A stretch of 64,000 nucleotides of DNA from an uncultured Clostridia bacterium (GCA_947584375.1 CANPWL010000007.1:30179-94178), one strand, 5' to 3'. Shown: positions 9,524 to 19,461, counted from the stretch's first letter. Notes: generated by a model from the letters alone, not told the origin. Made by a program: numbers and translations.

Positions 9524-11413
9524 TTGAAAAAACGCAGAAGATGTATCGGAGTATTAATAAGAGGAGTAGAAAATAAGTTTCAAAAATCTGTTTTAGAAGG
9601 TATACTTCGTCAGGCATATGCATTGGATTATAATGTCGCAATTTTTTCAATGATTGACGAGAATTTATATTTGAAAGAATTTGAGGTCGGAGAAGAAAAT
9701 ATTTTTTCACTTATAAATCCTCAGTTGATTGACGGTTTTATATATTCACAGACTTCATTCCAGACTAATGAGCTTCAGACAGAAACAACAGAGATATTAA
9801 AAAAGTTCGGCAAGCCGGTTGTATGCATTGATTTTAAGAACAAATCATTTCCCTACACAATGGTTGATGACCAAAGGGGATTTTCAAATTTGGTTTCACA
9901 CTTAATAGAAGAGCATAACTGTAAGAAAATTTATTGTCTTACTGGATTAGCTGATTTTCATCAAACTAAGGTCAGACTTAAAGGATATTATGACGCCATG
10001 GACTCTCATGGATTGTTTTATGATGACAGTTATATCTTTGAGGGGGATTTCTGGAAAGACGCTTCAACAAAGCTTGCAGAGGATATCTATGAGGGAAAAG
10101 TAGAGCGTCCGGATGCAATTGCTTGTCATAACGACTGGATGGCAATACATCTTTGCAACAGGCTTACTGATTTTGGCATAAGAGTTCCTGAGGATATTGC
10201 AATAGTCGGATATGACGGAGTAAGTGAATCACGGGATAATGTTCCTACTATAACAACGTATCAAACCCCTGATATAGATGCAGGAGTTGACGCTGTATGT
10301 ACGCTTTATAGAATTCTTACAGGCAAAGAATGTACAAAAGCCTATCATACAGGCGGATATATCATAATGGGTGAAAGCTGTGGCTGTAATGAAGATGTAT
10401 CCGGTAATATGGATAAACAAAAGACGCAGATCAGTGAAGTGCGTACATATAAAGAGCTTTACAGAACAAGTAATATGCTTGAAAAGCTTACTGCGGCGAA
10501 ATCATTTGATGAATTTTGCAATATTTTGATGGAGCTTACTTACATTATTCGTGATTGTACAAAGATTGACTTGTGTATGTGCAACGACTGGGACAGCCTG
10601 GAAAGCGATAAGAGTTATAATACAAATGGATATACTGAAAAAGTTACTCCCGTTTTAAAAGACTCAGCAGAAAGAATTCCTTTCAAAACTAAGTTTATGT
10701 ATCCTGATTTGTGGACTGATAAAGAACAACCGGGAGCATACTATTTCTTTCCGATACACTTCAATGACAGAACCTTTGGATATGTTGTATTTATATATGA
10801 AAACACATATGAATCTTGTGATGAGGTTTATTGGGATTGGATAAAATCATTATCCATTTCGCTGGAATTTATGAGAACTTCAATTTGTATGCAAACTTTA
10901 AATAATATGCTAAGACAGGATTCTATGACCGATCAGCTTACAGGAATAAATAATACTTACGGTTACAAGAAATCGTGCGACGAACTTATTAAAAAGCTTA
11001 AAGATACAGATTTGAATATGCTTGTTATTTCTGTGGATATGGATAATCTAAAAGTCACCAATGATACTTACGGTCACTTGGAAGGAAATAACGCCATTAA
11101 AACAGTTGCAAATGCTTTGCGTGTAGCTTGTATAAAGAACGAAGTTTGTGCCAGAATAGGCGGAGATGAGTTTGTAATATTGGGAATAGGAAATTATACA
11201 AATGATGATGCAGATGAAATCCTTGCAAATATCAATGATTATCTTTCTAAATATAATAAAGCCTCTGACAAGCCATATGAGGTACACACAAGTATGGGTT
11301 ATGCAATAAGAGAATATTATGACGGCTTTAAGTATGAAGAAGTCTTAAAAGAAGCTGATGTCAATATGTATAAAAATAAAGCAAAATACAAAGGCTTAAA
11401 GAATATAAGATAG
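9524..11413 (+). CDS. LacI-type periplasmic-binding-protein-like sensor fused to a GGDEF domain (putative diguanylate cyclase)
   Basis: N-terminal type-I sugar-binding fold (GVLIRGVENKFQKSVLEGI ... DAIACHNDWMAIHL ... IAIVGYDGVSES) without HTH; C-terminal DxLTGINN ... ARIGGDEFVILG. TTG start after gggagggg RBS; the alternative ATG at 9509 overlaps the RBS. Confidence 0.88.
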   Translation: MKKRRRCIGVLIRGVENKFQKSVLEGILRQAYALDYNVAIFSMIDENLYLKEFEVGEENIFSLINPQLIDGFIYSQTSFQTNELQTETTEILKKFGKPVVCIDFKNKSFPYTMVDDQRGFSNLVSHLIEEHNCKKIYCLTGLADFHQTKVRLKGYYDAMDSHGLFYDDSYIFEGDFWKDASTKLAEDIYEGKVERPDAIACHNDWMAIHLCNRLTDFGIRVPEDIAIVGYDGVSESRDNVPTITTYQTPDIDAGVDAVCTLYRILTGKECTKAYHTGGYIIMGESCGCNEDVSGNMDKQKTQISEVRTYKELYRTSNMLEKLTAAKSFDEFCNILMELTYIIRDCTKIDLCMCNDWDSLESDKSYNTNGYTEKVTPVLKDSAERIPFKTKFMYPDLWTDKEQPGAYYFFPIHFNDRTFGYVVFIYENTYESCDEVYWDWIKSLSISLEFMRTSICMQTLNNMLRQDSMTDQLTGINNTYGYKKSCDELIKKLKDTDLNMLVISVDMDNLKVTNDTYGHLEGNNAIKTVANALRVACIKNEVCARIGGDEFVILGIGNYTNDDADEILANINDYLSKYNKASDKPYEVHTSMGYAIREYYDGFKYEEVLKEADVNMYKNKAKYKGLKNIR

Positions 11414-11419
11414 TTAATT

Positions 11420-11450
11420 AACAGGACAAAGCAAGTTGTTTTGTCCTGTT
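11420..11450. terminator. Hairpin between the convergent GGDEF gene and hydrogenase operon
   Basis: AACAGGACAAA ... TTTGTCCTGTT stem. Confidence 0.6.
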
Positions 11451-11462
11451 TAAGCAAGCAAA

Positions 11463-11488
11463 AAGGCATACGGTTTTCCGTATGCCTA
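11463..11488. terminator. Second convergent hairpin, probable hydrogenase operon terminator
   Basis: AGGCATACGG tttt CCGTATGCCT stem. Confidence 0.6.
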
Positions 11489-11511
11489 AATTTGTATCAT
11501 ATTTTGAGCTG

Positions 11512-13278
11512 TTATTTATAAAGCTCTCTCTTAACATATGTTGTGTGGAGAATATGATGAGCCTTTTCACTTCCCGGTTCGCCGAAGAATTCTTTGTAAA
11601 CTTGTTTGATAGCCGGGTTTTCGTGAGATTTTCTAATTGATTTGTTAGCGTCATTATTGTAAAGAACGCTTGCTCTTAATGCCTGAATGTCAACAGTATT
11701 TCTTACAGAACCAGGCTGCTGAGGCTGACCGCCTCCGTTTACGCATCCGCCCGGACAACCCATTATCTCGATGAAGTGGTAATCAGCTTCTCCGCTTTCA
11801 ACCTTTTTAAGAAGTTCTTTAGCATTTGCAAGCCCAGAAACTACTGCAATTTTTACATTCATACCTGCAACGTCATAGTTTGCTTCTTTAATGCCCTTTG
11901 TTCCGCGAACTTCTTTGAAGTCAACGCTTTCAAGCTCTTCACCTGTCAATGTTTCAACAGCAGTACGAAGTGCAGCCTCCATAACTCCGCCAGTCGCACC
12001 GAAGATAACTCCTGCACCGGTTGAGATGCCCAAAGGATCGTCAAACTCTTCATCGCCTAGTTCGAGGAACTTGATACCTGCTCTTTCAATCATTCTTGCA
12101 AGTTCTCTTGTAGTAATAGAAATGTCAACGTCAGGAACACCTGCTGCGTCCTCGTCATCTCTTCCTATTTCAAACTTCTTAGCTGTACAAGGCATAACCG
12201 CAACAACAACAATATCCTTAGGATCGAGTCCCATTTTTTCTGCATAGTAAGTTTTAACAGTTGCACCGAACATCTGCATAGGTGATTTGCAGCTTGAAAG
12301 ATTTTCTGTTAATTCAGGGAAGTAGTGTTCGCAGTATTTGACCCATCCCGGCGAGCAGGAGGTGATAAGCGGAAGTTTTCCGCCGTTTTGAACCCTGTCC
12401 ACAAATTCGTGAGCCTCCTCCATGATTGTAAGGTCAGCTCCAAAGTCAGTATCAAATACCTTGTCAAAGCCCAGTCTGCGAAGTGCAGCAGCCATTTTGC
12501 CCTCTACATCTGTTCCGATAGGAAGTCCGAAAGCCTCTCCCAGAGCGGCTCTTACAGCAGGAGCTGTCTGGACAATAACAGTTTTGGTTTCGTCAGCGAT
12601 AGCCTCGAAAACTTCTGAAGTGTTGTCTTTCTCGTATAACGCACCCGTAGGACAAACAGCAATACACTGTCCGCAGGATACGCATGAGGTGTTTCCTAAA
12701 TCATCTTCAAAAGCACAGCTTATGTTTGTATTAAAGCCTCTTTCGTTAGCACCTATAACACCGATGCCTTGCGTTTTAGCACAAGCCGCTACACAGCGTC
12801 TGCAAAGAATACACTTGCTGTTATCTCTGACCATATGAGCAGATGAGCAGTCAAGAATTGACTCAGTTTTTGCTCCGTCATAAATACTTTCATCTTCTAT
12901 CTTGTAATCTTTAGCAAGCTTTTGAAGTTCACAGTTTCCGCTTCTTACGCATGAAAGACACGTTCTGTTGTGGTTTGAAAGAATGAGCTCTAATGTTTTC
13001 TTTCTTGAGTCGATTACCTTTGGTGTGCTTGTGAATATGTTCATGCCCTCTGAGATAGGGTATACACAGGAAGCAACAATTTTCTTAGGTCCAAAGCCGT
13101 CGCCTCTTTTTTCCTGCGCCTCAACAACGCAGATACGGCAAGCTCCTATTTCATTGATCTCCTTCAAGAAACAAAGTGTAGGAATCTCGACATTTGCAAG
13201 GCGAGCCGCTTCAAGGATCGTTGAACCTTTAGGAGCCTGATAGTCTGCTCCGTTGATTTTAATATTAATCATATCCAT
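11512..13278 (-). CDS. hydA: [FeFe]-hydrogenase catalytic subunit (HydA/HndD-like)
   Basis: N-terminal 2Fe-2S domain and 4Fe-4S clusters; H-cluster motifs TSCSPGW, MPCTAKKFE, EIMGCPGGCVNGGGQP; C-terminal small-subunit-like segment. Confidence 0.95.
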   Translation of the reverse strand: MDMINIKINGADYQAPKGSTILEAARLANVEIPTLCFLKEINEIGACRICVVEAQEKRGDGFGPKKIVASCVYPISEGMNIFTSTPKVIDSRKKTLELILSNHNRTCLSCVRSGNCELQKLAKDYKIEDESIYDGAKTESILDCSSAHMVRDNSKCILCRRCVAACAKTQGIGVIGANERGFNTNISCAFEDDLGNTSCVSCGQCIAVCPTGALYEKDNTSEVFEAIADETKTVIVQTAPAVRAALGEAFGLPIGTDVEGKMAAALRRLGFDKVFDTDFGADLTIMEEAHEFVDRVQNGGKLPLITSCSPGWVKYCEHYFPELTENLSSCKSPMQMFGATVKTYYAEKMGLDPKDIVVVAVMPCTAKKFEIGRDDEDAAGVPDVDISITTRELARMIERAGIKFLELGDEEFDDPLGISTGAGVIFGATGGVMEAALRTAVETLTGEELESVDFKEVRGTKGIKEANYDVAGMNVKIAVVSGLANAKELLKKVESGEADYHFIEIMGCPGGCVNGGGQPQQPGSVRNTVDIQALRASVLYNNDANKSIRKSHENPAIKQVYKEFFGEPGSEKAHHILHTTYVKRELYK

Positions 13279-13291
13279 TTAAAACGCCTCC

Positions 13292-15085
13292 CTACTTCTT
13301 TGATATTGCGCCGAACTTACATTTTTCAATACAAGCTCCGCACTTAATACATTTACTTTGATCGATTTTATGTGGATTTTTAACGCTTCCTTCAATAGCT
13401 CCGGCAGGACACTGTCTTGCACAAAGAGTACATCCCTTACATTTATCCGGATCGATAACGTATTTGAGAAGGTCTTTACAAACTCCTGCAGGACAGGTCT
13501 TGTCAACAACGTGTGCAATGTACTCGTCTTTAAAATAGCGAAGAGTTGAAAGAACAGGGTTCGGCGCTGTTTGTCCGAGTCCGCAAAGGGAATTGTTCTT
13601 TATGTAATAGCATAACTCTTCGATTCTATCTAAGTCCTCAAGTGTTGCCTGACCTTTTGTAACCTTGTCAAGAAGCTCATATAAGCGCTTTGTACCGATA
13701 CGGCAAGGCGTACATTTTCCGCAGGATTCGTCAACTGTGAACGCCAAGAAGAACTTAGCAATATCAACCATACAGTTGTCTTCGTCCATAACGATAAGTC
13801 CTCCTGAACCCATCATCGAACCGATAGCGATAAGGTTATCGTAGTCAATTTCAATATCATAATGTTCAGCAGGAATACATCCGCCCGAAGGACCTCCTGT
13901 TTGCGCAGCCTTAAATTTCTTTCCGTTAGGTATTCCGCCGCCGATCTCTTCAATAATAGTTCTCAGCTTTGTACCCATTGGGATCTCGACAAGACCGGTG
14001 TTTTTGATTTTACCGCCGAGTGCAAATACCTTTGTACCCTTTGATTTTTCTGTACCCATTGATGCAAACCAATCTGCTCCGTTTACAATGATTTGTGGTA
14101 TGTTTGCATATGTTTCAACATTATTGAGTATAGTAGGCTTGCCGAACAAGCCCTTTTCAGCAGGGAACGGAGGACGAGGACGAGGTTCTCCTCTGTTGCC
14201 CTCAATTGACGTCATAAGAGCAGTTTCCTCACCGCAAACGAAAGCTCCTGCACCAAGACGCAGACCAATGTCAAAGTCAAAGCCTGTGCCGAAGATGTCT
14301 TTACCTAAAAGTCCGTATTCTCTTGCCTGATTGATAGCAATTTCCAAACGCTTAACAGCGATAGGATATTCAGCACGAACGTAAATATAACCCTGTGAAG
14401 CTCCGATTGCATAACCTGCAATAGCCATTGCTTCCAAAACAACGTGCGGGTCTCCCTCTAAAACAGAACGATCCATAAATGCTCCCGGATCGCCCTCGTC
14501 GGCATTACAGCAAACGTATTTTTGGTCAGCGTCAGGAACGATATTACGGGCAAGCTTCCACTTCATACCTGTCGGGAAGCCGCCGCCTCCACGTCCGCGA
14601 AGACCCGAATCGAGAATAGTCTGGATAACCTCATCAGGCGTCATTTCGGTAAGTACCTTACCCAAAGCCTCATATCCGCCTGTTCCTATATATTCTTCAA
14701 TATTTTCAGGGTTGATAACACCGCAGTTTCTCAGTGCAACACGGTGCTGCTTTTTGTAAAACGCTGTGTCATTAAGTGATTTAACGCCTTTGTCGGTAAC
14801 AGTTTCATCGTATACAAGACGTGAAACGATTCTTCCCTTTAACAGATGCTCCGAAACGATTTCAGGAATATCGTCTACCTTTACCATTGAGTAGAATGTT
14901 CCCTCAGGATAGATGATCATAATGGGTCCTAAAGCGCAAAGTCCGAAGCATCCGGTCTTTACTACTTGTACCTCATCGGATAATCCGTTTTTAGCAATTT
15001 CGCTTTCCAGCTTTTCAACGATTTGTGCACTTCCGGATGAAGTACAGCCTGTTCCGCCGCAGACTAAAACGTGTGAACGATACAT
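13292..15085 (-). CDS. hydB: NuoF-like NADH-binding subunit of electron-bifurcating-type hydrogenase (HydB/HndC-like)
   Basis: GLRGRGGGGFPTGMKW, CNADEGDPGAFMDRS, GAGAYxCGEETAL-like motif, SCGKCTPCRIGT, C-terminal 2x4Fe-4S ferredoxin domain. Confidence 0.95.
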   Translation of the reverse strand: MYRSHVLVCGGTGCTSSGSAQIVEKLESEIAKNGLSDEVQVVKTGCFGLCALGPIMIIYPEGTFYSMVKVDDIPEIVSEHLLKGRIVSRLVYDETVTDKGVKSLNDTAFYKKQHRVALRNCGVINPENIEEYIGTGGYEALGKVLTEMTPDEVIQTILDSGLRGRGGGGFPTGMKWKLARNIVPDADQKYVCCNADEGDPGAFMDRSVLEGDPHVVLEAMAIAGYAIGASQGYIYVRAEYPIAVKRLEIAINQAREYGLLGKDIFGTGFDFDIGLRLGAGAFVCGEETALMTSIEGNRGEPRPRPPFPAEKGLFGKPTILNNVETYANIPQIIVNGADWFASMGTEKSKGTKVFALGGKIKNTGLVEIPMGTKLRTIIEEIGGGIPNGKKFKAAQTGGPSGGCIPAEHYDIEIDYDNLIAIGSMMGSGGLIVMDEDNCMVDIAKFFLAFTVDESCGKCTPCRIGTKRLYELLDKVTKGQATLEDLDRIEELCYYIKNNSLCGLGQTAPNPVLSTLRYFKDEYIAHVVDKTCPAGVCKDLLKYVIDPDKCKGCTLCARQCPAGAIEGSVKNPHKIDQSKCIKCGACIEKCKFGAISKK

Positions 15086-15103
15086 ATATGTACTCCTCCT
15101 TAA

Positions 15104-15466
15104 CTAACTAATTGTATAATCAGAAACTATCTGACCTCTTATCAAATGACGGTCGATAACTTCCTTTGCTTTTTCAGCGGTCATTTTAACGTATGTTACT
15201 TTATCTTTACCCGGTTCCATAACTTCAACTATTGGTTCATATTTGCACATACCGATACAGCCGGTTTGTGTAACCATAACCTTGTCTCCGATACCCTTTT
15301 CAGCAACGCCTTCTACAAAAGCGTTAAGCACAGGTCTTGCACCGGCAGCTATTCCGCAGGTCGCCATTCCGACAACTACACGGGTAACATTATCGTCTTC
15401 TTCACGAAGTCCGACTTGTCCCTGCATTTTTTCACGGATAGCTCTTAACTCTTCAAGTGATTTCAT
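15104..15466 (-). CDS. Thioredoxin-like [2Fe-2S] protein (HndB-like)
   Basis: MATCGIAAGA ... TQTGCIGMCKYEP cysteine pattern; sits in the hydrogenase operon. Confidence 0.88.
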   Translation of the reverse strand: MKSLEELRAIREKMQGQVGLREEDDNVTRVVVGMATCGIAAGARPVLNAFVEGVAEKGIGDKVMVTQTGCIGMCKYEPIVEVMEPGKDKVTYVKMTAEKAKEVIDRHLIRGQIVSDYTIS

Positions 15467-15495
15467 TTATTATTTCCTCCTATTATATTGTTTGA

Positions 15496-16053
15496 TTAAA
15501 TGATAAGATTTTGATCAACCTCAGCTTTGTTGGATTTTAGAAAATCCAATATGTAAGCTGAAACCTCCGGGACATCAAAGGGAACATCGCCTAATATTTC
15601 ACGAAGCTCTCTGGTGTCCAATGTGAAAGATTTGTCATTCACCGTATAGGTGTAGACAAAATCAATATTTTTGTTCAATGTTATCAGACTGTGCATTGTA
15701 CTCGACATATCGCCAAGTGGCATTCTGTCAATGTGATTAAGTGTGAAAACCGCAGTGACCTGCGTTCCCTCGCCGACTTTTGATTTTATTTCAAACGAAC
15801 CGTCTGTATTTTCAGCCGCCTCTTTGAAAAACGGAACTCCAAGCCCAACCTTTCTGGTAGTTCTTGTTGTGAAAAACGGGTCGCACACCTGTGAAACCTG
15901 TTCATCAGTCATTCCGCAGCCGTTGTCGTCGATCTCAATAATCAGCTTATTTTCATTTGAATCTGCAAAAACTGATATTTCAACAAGCGAAGCGTTTGCC
16001 TTAACAGAATTTTGTGCAACATCTAATACATTGAGTGAAATTTCAGTCATCAT
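15496..16053 (-). CDS. Histidine-kinase-like ATPase (HATPase_c) without a phosphoacceptor domain
   Basis: N-box-like VLDVAQNSVKA, IEIDDNGCGM, TTRKVGLGVPF, GEGTQVTAVF. Confidence 0.85.
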   Translation of the reverse strand: MMTEISLNVLDVAQNSVKANASLVEISVFADSNENKLIIEIDDNGCGMTDEQVSQVCDPFFTTRTTRKVGLGVPFFKEAAENTDGSFEIKSKVGEGTQVTAVFTLNHIDRMPLGDMSSTMHSLITLNKNIDFVYTYTVNDKSFTLDTRELREILGDVPFDVPEVSAYILDFLKSNKAEVDQNLII

Positions 16054-16550
16054 TATTCTGCATATTTTGCCAGAATACCATCGACGTCATCCACTGTCAG
16101 ACGACCGTAAACATCATCATTTACTGTTAGTACGGGAGCAAGTCCGCAAGCACCGATGCATCTGCAGTCAACAAGTGTAAACTTACCGTCGGATGTTGTT
16201 TCACCGCCGTTGATACCCAACTTTTTAGATAACTCGTCAAAAATGTCGCCTGAGCCCTTTACATAACAAGCTGTACCAAGACAAACGGAAATAGTGTATT
16301 TTCCTTTTGGATTCAGCGTGAATTGCGAGTAGAAGGTAGCTACTCCGTAAATTTTCTCAAGCGGGATATCCATTTCATGTGCGATTATCTTCTGCACCTC
16401 AATAGGAAGATATCCGTAAATTTCCTGCGCTTTCTGAAGAATAGGCATTAATGCTCCCTTATCACTTTTGTGAGAAGCTATAACTTCTTTTAACTTAGCT
16501 TCTTGTTCTTTGGTGCCGGAGAAAGGGATAGAACATTTTTTTGCTGCCAT
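16053..16550 (-). CDS. hydC: NuoE-like 2Fe-2S subunit of NAD-linked hydrogenase (HydC/HndA-like)
   Basis: GVATFYSQF, CLGTACYVKG, CRCIGACGLAPVLTVND. Confidence 0.93.
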   Translation of the reverse strand: MAAKKCSIPFSGTKEQEAKLKEVIASHKSDKGALMPILQKAQEIYGYLPIEVQKIIAHEMDIPLEKIYGVATFYSQFTLNPKGKYTISVCLGTACYVKGSGDIFDELSKKLGINGGETTSDGKFTLVDCRCIGACGLAPVLTVNDDVYGRLTVDDVDGILAKYAE

Positions 16551-16987
16551 TTGTGAACCTCCTTAATATTTAGTGTAAAATCATACATAGTTAAACAGCT
16601 GAATTTCTAGTTTATATAATATAACTGTTCAGCTCAATTCTGGAGAAAGAGTGATTTTTCTCCTATAATACCTTAATAAGTGCATAATAATCACTTATAG
16701 ACTATTATAACATATTATTAAATAAACTGCTATAAACATTATAAACATACAGAAGTCATTTTTTTTGTTTAAACTGTACAATTTGTTCAAGTATATATGG
16801 ATTGGTATTTTTTGTAATTGTAAAACAAGTGAAATAGTCTTGAAAACAAGTTGAAAAAATGTTATTATAAAATATATATGTTTTAAAATTAAATTTAGAA
16901 ATATTTAAGTTCCGTTATGTAAAAAAGATATATATTAAATCATATTGAATTTTGCAATTTTCGTATAGGAAAGGAATGGTGAATGTT

Positions 16988-17338
16988 ATGACAATTTCAG
17001 AGGTAAAGGAATTTCTTGAGGCAAAAATACTTTGCGGCGAAGAGTATATCGGGAAAGATGTTCATACAGCTTGCGGATCTGATATGATGAGCGACGTTCT
17101 TGCATTTGTCAAGGATCAGTCTGTGCTGATAACAGGACTTAACAATCCGCAGGTCATAAGAACTGCCGAAATGATGGATATTATCTGCATATGCTTTGTA
17201 AGAGGCAAGATCCCTGATGAAACTATTATTGAAATGGCGGCAGACAGAGGACTTGTTCTTATGGCAACAGATATGAGAATGTTTGAAGCTTGCGGAATTT
17301 TATACGAAAAGGGACTTCGCGGGGGTGCAAAGCATTGA
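16988..17338 (+). CDS. DRTGG-domain protein
   Basis: MTISEVKEFLEAKILCG ... DMMSDVLAFVKDQSVLITGLNNPQVIRTAEM resembles DRTGG-type domains. Exact start uncertain (16976, 16979 or 16988). Confidence 0.7.
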   Translation: MTISEVKEFLEAKILCGEEYIGKDVHTACGSDMMSDVLAFVKDQSVLITGLNNPQVIRTAEMMDIICICFVRGKIPDETIIEMAADRGLVLMATDMRMFEACGILYEKGLRGGAKH

Positions 17339-17760
17339 GTAATTCTATGACTTTTAAATATACTGTTGACGGAGAGGATTTTACCCGCGCAGGCGAGGCA
17401 TCCAGCAATGTTAAAGGGAAACTCAAGCAAATGGGAGTAAACCCCGATGTTGTGAGAAAGGTAGCCATTGCCATGTATGAGGGAGAGATCAATATGGTCG
17501 TTCATGCAAAGGGCGGCGATATTACCGTTGAGGTAACTCCGAAGGAAATAATTATGACGCTGAAAGACGTAGGTCCGGGAATACCCGATGTGGAAAAGGC
17601 TATGCAGGCAGGGTATTCGACTGCAAATGAGAATATAAGGTCGCTCGGTTTCGGTGCAGGTATGGGATTGCCCAATATGAAAAAGTATTCTGATGAACTT
17701 ACAATAGATACAGAACTTGGCGTGGGAACTACTGTTGTAATGAAGGTAAAAATAAACTAG
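17335..17760 (+). CDS. Anti-sigma-factor-like serine/threonine-kinase-type ATPase
   Basis: AMYEGEINMVVHAKGG, LKDVGPGIPDVEKAMQAGYSTA, GFGAGMGLPNMKKYSD (HATPase_c). TTG start overlaps the previous stop codon. Confidence 0.85.
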   Translation: MSNSMTFKYTVDGEDFTRAGEASSNVKGKLKQMGVNPDVVRKVAIAMYEGEINMVVHAKGGDITVEVTPKEIIMTLKDVGPGIPDVEKAMQAGYSTANENIRSLGFGAGMGLPNMKKYSDELTIDTELGVGTTVVMKVKIN

Positions 17761-17811
17761 TCATTTGAATAGACACACTATACATATTTTATAAGAAATG
17801 AGGTGTGGGGA

Positions 17812-19086
17812 ATGGAGAATTTTATAAATTCGGTAAGGCTTGATAAGGATTTGTGCAAGGGCTGTATACATTGTATAAAGCGCTGTCCTACTCAGGCTAT
17901 AAGAGTAAGAAACGGAAAGGCTCATATAATTCCTGAATTTTGTATAGACTGCGGTGAATGTATAAGGGTTTGCCCGCATCACGCAAAGAAAACCCATTAC
18001 GATCCGCTGGATATTTTAGATAAATATGAATATAAAGTAGCGCTTCCTGCGCCGTCTTTTTATGCTCAGTTCAATAATTTAGAGGATATAAATATTGTTT
18101 TGCGTGCGTTAAAGCATATGGGCTTTGACGATGTGTTCGAGGTTTCTGCGGCGGCAGAGCTTGTTTCTCAGCTTTCAAGAGAATACATAGAAAAGCATAA
18201 GGATAAAGCACCGTTTATAAGCTCGGCTTGTCCGTCGGTAGTGCGGCTGATAAGGGTGAGATTTCCTAATCTTATCGAGCATATTCTGCCAATAAACGCA
18301 CCTGTTGAAATAGCCGCCGAGGAGGCAGCTAAGAAAGCTCTGAAAGATACTGGACTTCCAAGAGAGAAAATAGGGATAGTCTTTTTGTCTCCGTGTCCTG
18401 CCAAGGTAACGGCGGCGAAGTATCCGATAGTTAATGAAAAATCTGAAATAGACGCAGTTGTTGCAATAAAGCACGTTTATAAAGAAATCCTGCCGTATAT
18501 GGTCGAGGCTCAGAACGAGAGCGACGACCTTTTGCAGGCGGGGAAAATAGGCATAAGCTGGGGAGCGTCAGGCGGAGAAGCAGGAGGACTTTTAACGGAC
18601 AGCTATCTTGCCGCTGACGGCATAGAAAATGTCATAAAGGTATTAGAAGAACTTGAAGATCAGAAGATCTCAAACCTTGACTTTATAGAGCTTGACGCCT
18701 GTTCAGGCGGTTGTGTAGGCGGAGTTTTGCAGGTGGAAAATCCTTATGTTGCAAAGTCAAAGCTGAAGCATCTAAGAAAATATATGCCTGTTGCAAAAAA
18801 TCATATTGAAGAATCAAACGGAGTTAATAAGGCATACTGGGATAAGGATTTAGAGTATCAGCCTGTATTTAACTTAGGACGTGACTTTGTTGACGGTTTG
18901 GCGAAGATGGAGCAGGTCGAACAGCTTTGTGATAAGCTGCCCGGTCTTGACTGCGGTTCGTGCGGTGCCCCGACCTGTAAGGCGTTAGCTGAGGATATTG
19001 TCAGGGGAATCGCAAATGAGAAGGATTGTATTTATCTTCTTCGTGAGTATATACATAAATTGTCAAGTGATTTGAAAAAGATTTAG
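17812..19086 (+). CDS. [FeFe]-hydrogenase-like Fe-S protein with a divergent H-cluster domain
   Basis: Two 4Fe-4S motifs (CKGCIHCIKRCP, CIDCGECIRVCP); hydrogenase-like segments SSACPSVV, LSPCPAKV, DACSGGCVGGVL; C-terminal LPGLDCGSCGAPTCKALAEDI Fe-S domain. Confidence 0.88.
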   Translation: MENFINSVRLDKDLCKGCIHCIKRCPTQAIRVRNGKAHIIPEFCIDCGECIRVCPHHAKKTHYDPLDILDKYEYKVALPAPSFYAQFNNLEDINIVLRALKHMGFDDVFEVSAAAELVSQLSREYIEKHKDKAPFISSACPSVVRLIRVRFPNLIEHILPINAPVEIAAEEAAKKALKDTGLPREKIGIVFLSPCPAKVTAAKYPIVNEKSEIDAVVAIKHVYKEILPYMVEAQNESDDLLQAGKIGISWGASGGEAGGLLTDSYLAADGIENVIKVLEELEDQKISNLDFIELDACSGGCVGGVLQVENPYVAKSKLKHLRKYMPVAKNHIEESNGVNKAYWDKDLEYQPVFNLGRDFVDGLAKMEQVEQLCDKLPGLDCGSCGAPTCKALAEDIVRGIANEKDCIYLLREYIHKLSSDLKKI

Positions 19087-19116
19087 TTACACCTAAAACG
19101 AAAGGTAAGGTATAGT

Positions 19117-19461
19117 ATGACGGCTTCTGAACTTATTGATAAAGCGGGATTTAAGGTGTTAAATTTACCCGATGAAAATAAAGAAAGAAATATAAGCGGT
19201 GTGTATTGCTGCGACTTATTAAGCGTTGTAATGTCAAAAGGCTTTGAGGACTGCGTATGGATAACCATTATGGGAAACATAAACGCAGTTGCAGTTGCGG
19301 CACTTACCGAAATGAGCGTTATTGTTCTTGCTGAGGGAACGGCAATAGATGAAAATATGCTCCCTAAGGCTGAGATGCAGGGTATAACGGTTGTGCAGTC
19401 AGACAAGCCTATCTATGAAACGGCAGTTTTGATTTACAACCTGCTTAAAGAAAATGCTTAG
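19117..19461 (+). CDS. DRTGG-domain-like protein
   Basis: Topology similar to 16988..17338 (CCDLLSVVMSKGFEDCVWITIMGNINAVAVAAL); adjacent to the hydrogenase-like and PHP genes. Confidence 0.65.
   Translation: MTASELIDKAGFKVLNLPDENKERNISGVYCCDLLSVVMSKGFEDCVWITIMGNINAVAVAALTEMSVIVLAEGTAIDENMLPKAEMQGITVVQSDKPIYETAVLIYNLLKENA

Noticed and set aside
11512-16550. NuoE/F-like genes considered as part of respiratory complex I
   Set aside because: No membrane subunits; co-operonic [FeFe]-hydrogenase catalytic subunit shows this is a soluble NAD-linked hydrogenase.
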